DNA from: Massilibacteroides vaginae
GTDB lineage: Bacteria; Bacteroidota; Bacteroidia; Bacteroidales; Tannerellaceae
Reading direction: 5' to 3'
Length of the DNA stretch: 64,000 nucleotides
Assembly (NCBI RefSeq): GCF_900178525.1
Contig: NZ_FXDJ01000009.1
Location: 642,263-706,262, forward strand
The position numbers and the translations under genes are program-made. The notes under the pieces are model-generated. The model ran no database searches. It saw only the letters and a program-made list of their open reading frames with translations, and was not told the origin of the DNA. Position 1 is the first letter of the stretch; each line of letters opens with the position of its first letter. This document shows positions 45,570 to 53,649 of this stretch, piece after piece.

Positions 45570-47438
45570 ATGAAAAAGAATCTAATATATATAGGGCTAC
45601 TTTCTATCTTCGCTTTCTTCGGTTGTGAAGATTACTTAGACAAAGAGCCATTAGACAAATTGACAAATAAAAACTTCTGGGTGAATGAAACCAGTTTGCG
45701 TTCTTATTCTCAGGATTTTTACTCTTCCTATTTTACTGGATACGCACAGGATTACCGGTTATTCGGAGGTTATTTTTCCGGAGACTCATATAATGACGAT
45801 TTTCTGCTTACTACTGCGACAGGAACAGACAGGGCTCAACGCTTCTATTTTCCGGCAAGCAACACTACCGCTCCAAACAATAATATTGTCTGGAAAAAAC
45901 AATTCGAAATGATACGGAAAGCCAACGTAATGTTGGAAAACATTCCGAATATGAACATTGAAGAATCGGCAAAGATGCATTGGACAGGAATTGCGCGTTT
46001 TTTCAGAGCTATTGCTCATAGCACTTTAGTTAAAGAATTTGGAGATGTTCCGTTTTATGATGTGGCACCTAAACCAGGTGAATTGGATCTTTTATATAAA
46101 AACAGAGATTCAAGAATTAGCGTAACAGATAAGATCCTTGAGGATTTTAATTATGCTGTTGATAATGTACGGGTTGATGATGGAACTTTACAGCTCAACA
46201 AATACGTAGTTGGTGCTTTTATGTCACGCTGGATGCTATTCCATGGCACTTGGTGTAAATACCATGGTTCTTCTGTTGGAGGAACAGGTTCTGCTGTAGA
46301 TAATGGCACGATCAAACGTTATCTGGACGGCGCTATCAAAGGAGCGAACGCTGTAATGAGTTCGGGCAAGTTCAAAATAGGAAATACTTATAATGCTTTA
46401 TTTACAAGCGAATCACTGGCAGGAAATCCGGAAATCGTCTTCTACCGTGAGTATGTAACCGGGTTATTCTGTAATGCATTATTAGCTTATAACGCAAAAG
46501 AAGACCAGGAACTGGGTGGTGTTGCAAAAGATCTTATCGATAGTTATTTATGTGTTGACGGTTTGCCTATTTCTCAATCTACATTATATAAAGGTAAAGA
46601 TGACCCAAGTATCGAGAATTCGTTTGTGGATCGGGACCCCAGATTATATGATTCATTTGTGGATTCCTTGCGTATTATGAACTCAGGATTACATTCCGCA
46701 ACTTCACCGACAGGATATGTTTCAAAAAAATTCCTCAACGAAAAGTGGTTGGCAGATAACGAGCCTTACATTACAGGTCTATTAAGCCCTGCTGATGCTC
46801 CTATAATTCGTTATGCAGAAGTACTTCTTAATTATGCAGAGGCACGGTTTGAAGTAGCGCGTGTTGGTGGCGATGCTTTTACTCAAGCTGATTTGGATGT
46901 TTCTATCAACCAAATAAGACAAAGACAGCTAAGCAAATGGGGAGATACAGCAGAACCTCGTTCACTACCCCAGATAACACTAAGCGGAAATGCTATCAGC
47001 GTAAATGGCGTTATCATAAATGACCCGAAAAGAGATGCAGATGTAGACCCTGTATTATGGGAAATACGACGCGAACGCCGTATTGAGTTAGTTATGGAAG
47101 GACGCAGAAGCGACGACCTGAACAGATGGGCGAAATTTGAATATCTTAATACTCAAAAAGGAGGTCAACCTTCTGATATTGTACTGGGAGCATGGATCAA
47201 AAAAGAAGATTATCCGGGAATCAATAGTGCAGTAAAGCTATTTAATCCAAGTGGTGATGAGTCCAAAGAAGGTTATATCATGTTCTACTATTATGCAGGT
47301 GATAAAACCGCTCAACGCACATTCACGAAGGGAGATAAAAATTCCGAACGTAACTATCTGCGAGCTGTACCTATTACTGAAATAAACAAATATTCAGACG
47401 TTGGATATACACTAAGTCAAAACCCCGGTTGGGAATAA
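45570..47438 (+). CDS. SusD/RagB-family surface lipoprotein (peptidoglycan locus)
   Basis: A 622-residue SusD homologue with a lipoprotein signal (LLSIFAFFGCEDYLDKEP) whose EDYLDKE after the cysteine fits surface export. TPR-like helices (ARFFRAIAHSTLVKEFGDVP) and the C-terminal signature (IRRERRIELVMEGRRSDDLN, ending TLSQNPGWE) are clear. It lies 12 bases after susC. It should capture the glycan or muropeptide for the SusC barrel. A hairpin separates it from namZ. Confidence 0.94.
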   Translation: MKKNLIYIGLLSIFAFFGCEDYLDKEPLDKLTNKNFWVNETSLRSYSQDFYSSYFTGYAQDYRLFGGYFSGDSYNDDFLLTTATGTDRAQRFYFPASNTTAPNNNIVWKKQFEMIRKANVMLENIPNMNIEESAKMHWTGIARFFRAIAHSTLVKEFGDVPFYDVAPKPGELDLLYKNRDSRISVTDKILEDFNYAVDNVRVDDGTLQLNKYVVGAFMSRWMLFHGTWCKYHGSSVGGTGSAVDNGTIKRYLDGAIKGANAVMSSGKFKIGNTYNALFTSESLAGNPEIVFYREYVTGLFCNALLAYNAKEDQELGGVAKDLIDSYLCVDGLPISQSTLYKGKDDPSIENSFVDRDPRLYDSFVDSLRIMNSGLHSATSPTGYVSKKFLNEKWLADNEPYITGLLSPADAPIIRYAEVLLNYAEARFEVARVGGDAFTQADLDVSINQIRQRQLSKWGDTAEPRSLPQITLSGNAISVNGVIINDPKRDADVDPVLWEIRRERRIELVMEGRRSDDLNRWAKFEYLNTQKGGQPSDIVLGAWIKKEDYPGINSAVKLFNPSGDESKEGYIMFYYYAGDKTAQRTFTKGDKNSERNYLRAVPITEINKYSDVGYTLSQNPGWE

Positions 47439-47465
47439 TCAGTTTAATAGTTCATATTTAAAAGA

Positions 47466-47501
47466 AAGTTGCTCCAAATATCCTTACATTTGGAGCAACT
47501 T
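47466..47501 (+). terminator. Hairpin between susD and namZ (partial terminator or processing site)
   Basis: A perfect 14-bp stem (47466-47479 with 47488-47501) with an 8-nt loop, 17 bases before the namZ start. There is no T-run downstream, so it probably stabilises the abundant susCD mRNA or causes partial read-through, allowing lower expression of the enzymes. Confidence 0.55.
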
Positions 47502-47518
47502 CATAAAAACACAATACC

Positions 47519-48688
47519 ATGAGACAATTTTTCATAACAACGATTGTGCTTTTTTTGTCTGTCACGTTCGCTTCGGCACAGCAAAGCAGAGTGATAGTCG
47601 GCGCGGAATCGACCAAAGAATATTTCCCGATACTGAAGAATAAGCGTGTTGCCATCATGTCCAATCATACGGGTATGGTAGGGGATGAGCACCTGCTCGA
47701 TCTTTTATTAAGAAACAAGTTTAATGTGGTAGCGATCTTCTCTCCGGAACATGGTTTTCGCGGAGACGCTGACGCAGGCGAACATGTAGCCAGTTCTGTC
47801 GATAAGAAAACGGGAGTGCCTATTCGCTCACTTTACGGAGGTGAAGGACAAAAGCCAAGCCGGGAATCGATGGACATGTTCGATATAATGATTATTGATA
47901 TACAAGACGTGGGGCTTCGTTTTTACACGTATTACGCAACGATGGTTCGATTGATGGACGCCTGCGCTGAATACAATAAGAAGATGTTAGTATTAGATCG
48001 TCCGAATCCGAATGGTCATTATGTAGACGGCCCGATCTTAGATATGAAACACAAATCAGGTGTAGGCTGGCTGCCTATCCCCGTTGTGCATGGCATGACG
48101 CTGGGCGAACTGGCTTTAATGACGAACGGAGAACGTTGGCTGCCTCAATCCCGGGTTTGTGATGTTACCGTTATTAAATGTAAGAATTATACCCACCAAA
48201 CCTTATATCAGGTTCCGCTCCCCCCTTCTCCTAATCTGCCAAACATGAAATCGATTTATCTTTACCCTTCTACTTGCCTGTTCGAAGCCACTCCGGTTAG
48301 TCTGGGCCGAGGTACAGAATTTGCGTTTCAGGTATATGGACATCCGAATATGAAAGGGTACGATTTTTCCTTTACTCCCAAAAGTATTCCGGGAGCAAAG
48401 AATCCTCCCCAACTTAATCGTCTTTGTTACGGTGTAGATTTAAGAGACGTGCCGAACGAAGATATATTCGCAAGAGGATTCGATCTGAGCTATGTGATCG
48501 ATGCTTATACGAATTTAAAATTAGACGACCATTTCTTCCGCCCATTCTTCGAAAAATTAGTCGGGGTTGATTATATCCGGAAGATGATCATAGCTGGAAA
48601 ATCAGCAGAAGAAATCAAGCAAATGTGGAAAGGTGATGTAGAGCAGTTTAAACAGCAACGCAAACCTTATTTGCTTTATGCCGAATAA
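47519..48688 (+). CDS. namZ: Exo-beta-N-acetylmuramidase NamZ (DUF1343/GH171), copy 2
   Basis: A 389-residue secreted DUF1343 protein with a cleavable signal peptide (MRQFFITTIVLFLSVTFASA). Conserved blocks are NKRVAIMSNHTGMVGD, FSPEHGFRGDADAGE, IDIQDVGLRFYTYYATM and LDRPNPNGHYVDGP, and YPSTCLFEATPVSLGRGTEF. It is clearly diverged from copy 1 (for example NHTGMVG against NPTGVD), so the two may differ in chain-length or peptide tolerance. It should release free MurNAc, ready for the SSS transporter encoded 20 bases downstream. Confidence 0.9.
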   Translation: MRQFFITTIVLFLSVTFASAQQSRVIVGAESTKEYFPILKNKRVAIMSNHTGMVGDEHLLDLLLRNKFNVVAIFSPEHGFRGDADAGEHVASSVDKKTGVPIRSLYGGEGQKPSRESMDMFDIMIIDIQDVGLRFYTYYATMVRLMDACAEYNKKMLVLDRPNPNGHYVDGPILDMKHKSGVGWLPIPVVHGMTLGELALMTNGERWLPQSRVCDVTVIKCKNYTHQTLYQVPLPPSPNLPNMKSIYLYPSTCLFEATPVSLGRGTEFAFQVYGHPNMKGYDFSFTPKSIPGAKNPPQLNRLCYGVDLRDVPNEDIFARGFDLSYVIDAYTNLKLDDHFFRPFFEKLVGVDYIRKMIIAGKSAEEIKQMWKGDVEQFKQQRKPYLLYAE

Positions 48689-48708
48689 AATTAAATACCG
48701 AGAATAAA

Positions 48709-50172
48709 ATGATGACTCCTATTTTAGTTTTGCTCACCATAGCAGCTTATTTTGCCGTATTATTTGGTATTTCGTATATCACAGGTCGTAAGGCGGATAA
48801 TCAGGGATTCTTTACCGGCAACCGGAAATCGTCCTGGTATGTAGTTGCCTTCGCCATGATTGCCTCAGCTATTTCCGGCGTAACCTTCGTGTCGGTTCCG
48901 GGAATGGTTGCCACGCAATCCTTCTCCTATCTGCAAATGGTTCTTGGGTTTGCCGTTGGGCAATGCCTTATCGCCTTTGTATTGATACCCTTGTTCTATA
49001 AAATGAATCTGACTTCGATTTACGAATACTTAGAAAATCGGTTCGGACTTTCGTCTTACCGGACAGGAGCTTGGTTTTTCTTTATTTCAAAAATGTTGGG
49101 TGCCGCGGTAAGATTGTATTTAGTCTGTATCGTTTTGCAGCTCTTGGTTTTTGAACCGTTGAATGCCCCCTTTATTCTGAACGTGGTATTTACTGTTTTT
49201 CTGGTTTGGCTTTATACGCATCAAGGAGGTGTAAAGTCATTGATCTGGACAGATTCACTGAAGACGTTCTGTTTAGTAGTATCTGTTGTGCTATGCATCT
49301 ATTATATCTCAAAAGATCTGGGTTACAATTTTTCAGAAATGACGGCGATGGTACGTGACAGCGATCTATCTAAAGCCTTCTTCTTCGACGACATAAAGGA
49401 TGGCAAGTACTTCTTCAAACAATTCTTTGCAGGAATATTCCTTGTGATCGCGACAACGGGCTTAGATCAGGATTTCATGCAAAAGAACCTCAGCTGCAAA
49501 AATCCGAGAGACGCGCAAAAGAATATGGTTACAAGCGGAATATTGCAGATTTTCATTATTCTGCTGTTTCTTGTCTTAGGCGTGTTGCTTTACACCTTTG
49601 CCGCCCAAAACAATCTGGAGATACCCACTAAGGGAGATGACCTGTTTCCTTTTATTGCTACAGGAGGCTATTTCCCGCTGATCGTAGCCATTTTGTTTGT
49701 GATCGGATTAATTTCAGCTGCTTACGCAGCGGCAGGTTCGGCACTAACGGCACTAACTACCTCTTTTACGGTGGATATTCTGCAAAGCACTAAAAAAGAC
49801 AATGAGCTGAAAGTAGCCAGTACGCGCCGGATAGTACATATCGGTATGTCCGTTATTATGGGATTAGTGATCATTCTCATCAACTTGTTGAATAATACGT
49901 CTGTGATCAATGCCGTTTATATTCTGGCCAGCTATACATACGGTCCGATACTCGGTATGTTTGTATTCGGCATCTTCACGAAAAAACAAGTACACGATCG
50001 CTTTGTACCTTTGGTAGCACTTCTCTCACCAATTCTTTGTTTCATTATCGACACCAATTCGAAAGCCTGGTTCAATGGTTATGAGTTCAGTCATGACCGT
50101 TTGATACTGAATGCATTTCTGACATTTGTCGGTTTATTGTTATTAACACGAAAGAAAACCCTTCAATCTTAA
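48709..50172 (+). CDS. Sodium:solute symporter, probable MurNAc transporter
   Basis: A 487-residue SSS-family protein with about 13 membrane segments. Typical parts are the GRKADNQGFFTGNRKSSWYV start, SAISGVTFVSVPG, the LVWLYTHQGGVKSLIWTDSL loop and ATTGLDQDFMQKNLSCK. Close relatives are annotated for sialic acid, glucose or other sugars. Between NamZ and SpoIID, and with MurK/MurQ in the divergent arm, MurNAc is the likely cargo, as proposed for the MurT transporter of Tannerella. Substrate is inferred. Confidence 0.87.
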   Translation: MMTPILVLLTIAAYFAVLFGISYITGRKADNQGFFTGNRKSSWYVVAFAMIASAISGVTFVSVPGMVATQSFSYLQMVLGFAVGQCLIAFVLIPLFYKMNLTSIYEYLENRFGLSSYRTGAWFFFISKMLGAAVRLYLVCIVLQLLVFEPLNAPFILNVVFTVFLVWLYTHQGGVKSLIWTDSLKTFCLVVSVVLCIYYISKDLGYNFSEMTAMVRDSDLSKAFFFDDIKDGKYFFKQFFAGIFLVIATTGLDQDFMQKNLSCKNPRDAQKNMVTSGILQIFIILLFLVLGVLLYTFAAQNNLEIPTKGDDLFPFIATGGYFPLIVAILFVIGLISAAYAAAGSALTALTTSFTVDILQSTKKDNELKVASTRRIVHIGMSVIMGLVIILINLLNNTSVINAVYILASYTYGPILGMFVFGIFTKKQVHDRFVPLVALLSPILCFIIDTNSKAWFNGYEFSHDRLILNAFLTFVGLLLLTRKKTLQS

Positions 50173-50182
50173 TATTTCATCT

Positions 50183-51478
50183 ATGGAAGCAACAGTTAGT
50201 ATTGGAATCCTATGGAACCCAACCATCTCTTTTTCTTTAAGCGAAGACTATCGTTTTAATGGTAATCCGGCAACAGGCGAATGGACCGCAACACTGAAAG
50301 ACGGTAAAATCAGCTGGAACGGAGAATTTTACGATGAACTGCTCTTTAAACCTCAACAAGCAGATTCTTCATTCCGCATCAAAGATGTTGTGATTGGCAT
50401 CAATTTTCATTGGGAACGAAAGGAAGATCAGCAATTTCAGGGAGCCTTAAAGTTAATTGCGGATAAGGATCAACTGATTGCTATTAATATATTGTCGGTC
50501 GAGGATTATCTTACGAGTGTTATTTCGTCTGAGATGAGTGCGACAGCTTCTCTCGAATTATTAAAGGCACACGCTGTAATCTCACGCAGTTGGCTTCTCG
50601 CGCAAATTGAGAAGAACAAAGAACTTGTTTCTGCAAACGAAAGCTATTCTACCTTTACAGAAACAGAGAACGAATTGATCCGCTGGTACGATCGGGAAGA
50701 CCACACCCTGTTTGATGTGTGCGCTGATGATCATTGTCAGCGTTATCAGGGTATCACACGCGCTTTTTCCAATATAGAAACCGTAAAGCAAGCAATCAAT
50801 GAAACCCGGGGGCAAGTCTTACTTTCAGAAGGCAAGATATGTGACGCGCGCTTCTCCAAATGTTGTGGAGGCGTAGTTGAAGAGTTTCAAAACTGCTGGG
50901 AGAACAAACAATTTTCTTACCTTGTAAAACTTCGTGATGCGGCAGACAATAAAGATATACCCGATCTGACTATAGAGCCTGAATTTATTACATGGGTAAA
51001 CACCCGACCTGATTCATTCTGCGATACGACAGACAAGACTATCCTCGGACAAGTTCTAAATAACTATGATCAGGAAACAACCGACTTTTATCGCTGGGAG
51101 GTTCGCTATTCCCAAAAGGAACTGTCCGAATTAGTTTATAAACGCTCGGGAATTGATTTCGGAACCATACAATCACTCATTCCGATTGAACGAGGAACTT
51201 CCGGTCGTTTAACCAAGCTCAAAATCGTTGGTTCTAAAAAAACAATGATCATTGGAAAGGAACTGGAGATAAGGCGCACATTATCCACCTCTCATCTTTA
51301 CAGTTCAGCCTTCATTATCCATAAGGAGGGAGATCATTTTATTCTGAAAGGTTCCGGTTGGGGACATGGCGTTGGTTTATGTCAGATCGGCGCAGCGGTA
51401 ATGGGAGAACAAGGCTATTCATATGATAAAATTTTACTCCATTATTACGTCGGAACAGACATAAAACGTCTCTATTAA
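50183..51478 (+). CDS. SpoIID-domain peptidoglycan glycan-cleaving protein
   Basis: A 431-residue SpoIID/LytB-domain protein. The probable catalytic glutamate is Glu117 in VISSEMSATASLELLKAHAV, the ARFSKCCGG block is conserved, and the C-terminus has GSGWGHGVGLCQIGAAVMG and ILLHYYVGTDIKRLY. SpoIID is a lytic transglycosylase acting only on peptide-free glycan, which fits the amidase encoded in the divergent arm. No signal peptide is visible in MEATVSIGILWNPTISF, and no upstream in-frame extension with one was found. Either it is cytoplasmic, acting on imported oligosaccharides, or it is exported another way. It is the last gene of the operon, 10 bases after the symporter. Confidence 0.85.
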   Translation: MEATVSIGILWNPTISFSLSEDYRFNGNPATGEWTATLKDGKISWNGEFYDELLFKPQQADSSFRIKDVVIGINFHWERKEDQQFQGALKLIADKDQLIAINILSVEDYLTSVISSEMSATASLELLKAHAVISRSWLLAQIEKNKELVSANESYSTFTETENELIRWYDREDHTLFDVCADDHCQRYQGITRAFSNIETVKQAINETRGQVLLSEGKICDARFSKCCGGVVEEFQNCWENKQFSYLVKLRDAADNKDIPDLTIEPEFITWVNTRPDSFCDTTDKTILGQVLNNYDQETTDFYRWEVRYSQKELSELVYKRSGIDFGTIQSLIPIERGTSGRLTKLKIVGSKKTMIIGKELEIRRTLSTSHLYSSAFIIHKEGDHFILKGSGWGHGVGLCQIGAAVMGEQGYSYDKILLHYYVGTDIKRLY

Positions 51479-51746
51479 CGACACGAAAAGATCTCAAAAA
51501 ACAAATTGCGGAAAAATTTCTTTATTTAGCGTTATTTAACTGTTTCAATCTCTAACATAATAACGCGATAAAGATTTTTTTTCTAACCTAAAACACTTCT
51601 AAAATATCTAATAATCATAAATTATTGCCAATTAGTAAATGCCCCTAAAAACACCCTCCAAAACTGTTTACGTTTCATAAAATTACATTATAAAGATTGA
51701 TTTTTTTCGATACCTTTACTCTATCATTCTTTAAACCAATAAAGTC

Positions 51747-53594
51747 ATGGCACGTAAACTACTTATTCGAGATTTGACATTAAGAGATGGTCAGCAGTCT
51801 GCATTTGCTACCAGAATGACTCAGGAACAAGTCGATAGAGTCTTGCCTTATTACAAAGAGGCGAATTTTTATGCTATGGAAGTTTGGGGCGGCGCTGTAC
51901 CGGACTCGGTTATGCGCTACCTTAATGAAAATCCTTGGGATCGGTTAGAAAAAATCAAAGCAGTTGTTGGAAACACCTCTAAACTAACTGCCCTTTCACG
52001 AGGACGAAATCTCTACGGATACGCTCCTTATCCGGATGAAATCATTGATGGATTTTGCAAAAACTCAATTGATTCCGGCTTAGGCATCATGCGTATTTTT
52101 GATGCACTGAATGATGTAAATAATGTAAAATCAACGATCCGCTACGTGAAACAATATGGCGGTATTGCCGATTGCGCGGTTTGTTACACCATTGATCCGC
52201 ACTTCACTTTAGCAGAAAGGCTTAAGGCCGGTCTGAAAGGAACGCCACTTCCCAAAGCTGTTTTCACAAACGATTATTTCCTGCAAAAAGCAAAGGAGAT
52301 GGAACAGCTTGGAGCCGATATGATCTCTATAAAGGATATGAGCGGACTGATCCAGCCAAACAGAAGCGCGGAAATGGTGAAACTCTTTAAGAAAAACCTT
52401 ACTATTCCGGTAGATTTCCACACGCATTGCACACCGGGCTATGGCTTAGGATCCGTATTAGCCGCTATTATCAACGGAGTGGATATTGTAGATACGGTTA
52501 TCTGGAATTTCGCGGGAGGACCTGCCGCTCCGGCAATCGAATTAATCTATATTTTCTGTCAGAAATTAGGTATCGAACTGGACATCGACATGGAGGCTGT
52601 TGCAAAAATCAACCGGGAATTATTCCATATCCGTAAGGAATTAGATGCATTCGATGCCGTAAAACAATTTCCTAAACCTTTCAATCCGTTAACAGATCAG
52701 CTGCCGGCAGAGATAGACAAAGCTTTTGACGATGCGATAAGCGCAGCCAAAAAAAGCAACGAAGAGGCTCTTTTACAAGCATGTCACCGGATAGAGACAT
52801 ACTTTAATTTTCCAAAGCCGAATGAATTGGTTAAGAACGCCGAAATACCGGGCGGTATGTACACCAATATGGTTGCTCAACTCAAACAACTCAACGCGAT
52901 GGATATATTGGAAGATGCGATGAAGCTGATTCCAACCGTACGTTTAGCAGCCGGACTTCCTCCGTTAGTTACGCCGACCAGTCAGATTGTAGGTGTGCAA
53001 GCCGTCAATTGCGCCCTGGACCTGAAACACGGTAAAGAGATGTACACCAACACATCCAATCAGTTCGTTTCTTTGGTGAAAGGAGAATACGGCAAGACCC
53101 CTGTTCCCATTTCACCTGAATTCAGATTAAAAATCGCCAAAGTTAAGGAAGAAACACCATACGACACATCGAAACATAAAACGCCGGACAATCCCACATT
53201 AACGGAATACGGAGGGGTGAAACTCGCTGAAACAGAGAAAGAAGTGCTGTTGCTCGACTTATTCCCTTCTGTCGCGTCGACTTACCTCACAAATCAGAAA
53301 AAGTTACGCTATGAAAGCATCCCTCAGCCGGAAGAAAAACCTGTAGAGATCAAAAAAGAAGAACAACATCCTGTTACCGGAAAAGTATTGGAAGCTCCTA
53401 TGCCCGGAAGCATTTTTAAAATGCTCGTAAAACCCGGAGATCATGTGCAAAAAGGACAAGACCTACTGATTTTGGAAGCCATGAAGATGGAAAACAACAT
53501 CATGTCAGAGTACAGTGGAACCATTAAGCAATGGTTTGTACAAGAGGGTACGATTGTTGCTGCCGGAGCCAAATTGGTCGAGATCGAAGAATAA
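51747..53594 (+). CDS. Biotin-dependent carboxyltransferase: oxaloacetate decarboxylase alpha / pyruvate carboxylase subunit B
   Basis: A 615-residue protein. The N-terminal ~300 residues are the HMGL-like TIM barrel (IRDLTLRDGQQSAFATRM, DFHTHCTPG), followed by the conserved carboxylase domain and a C-terminal biotinyl domain with EAMKMEN. It either builds oxaloacetate from pyruvate with a separate biotin carboxylase, or decarboxylates it with a membrane beta subunit. Neither partner lies beside it. It is a single-gene unit between an AT-rich 268-base gap (no clear promoter consensus) and a strong terminator. Confidence 0.92.
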   Translation: MARKLLIRDLTLRDGQQSAFATRMTQEQVDRVLPYYKEANFYAMEVWGGAVPDSVMRYLNENPWDRLEKIKAVVGNTSKLTALSRGRNLYGYAPYPDEIIDGFCKNSIDSGLGIMRIFDALNDVNNVKSTIRYVKQYGGIADCAVCYTIDPHFTLAERLKAGLKGTPLPKAVFTNDYFLQKAKEMEQLGADMISIKDMSGLIQPNRSAEMVKLFKKNLTIPVDFHTHCTPGYGLGSVLAAIINGVDIVDTVIWNFAGGPAAPAIELIYIFCQKLGIELDIDMEAVAKINRELFHIRKELDAFDAVKQFPKPFNPLTDQLPAEIDKAFDDAISAAKKSNEEALLQACHRIETYFNFPKPNELVKNAEIPGGMYTNMVAQLKQLNAMDILEDAMKLIPTVRLAAGLPPLVTPTSQIVGVQAVNCALDLKHGKEMYTNTSNQFVSLVKGEYGKTPVPISPEFRLKIAKVKEETPYDTSKHKTPDNPTLTEYGGVKLAETEKEVLLLDLFPSVASTYLTNQKKLRYESIPQPEEKPVEIKKEEQHPVTGKVLEAPMPGSIFKMLVKPGDHVQKGQDLLILEAMKMENNIMSEYSGTIKQWFVQEGTIVAAGAKLVEIEE

Positions 53595-53614
53595 CCTTAC
53601 CTATACCCTATAAC

Positions 53615-53649
53615 ATAGAGACGTACAACCGTGCGTCTCTATTTTTTTA
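53615..53649 (+). terminator. Intrinsic terminator after the carboxyltransferase
   Basis: A 12-bp stem (53615-53626 with 53631-53642, one G-U pair), an AACC tetraloop and a T7 run. The T-run overlaps the stop codon of the convergent DUF4954 gene. Confidence 0.85.
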
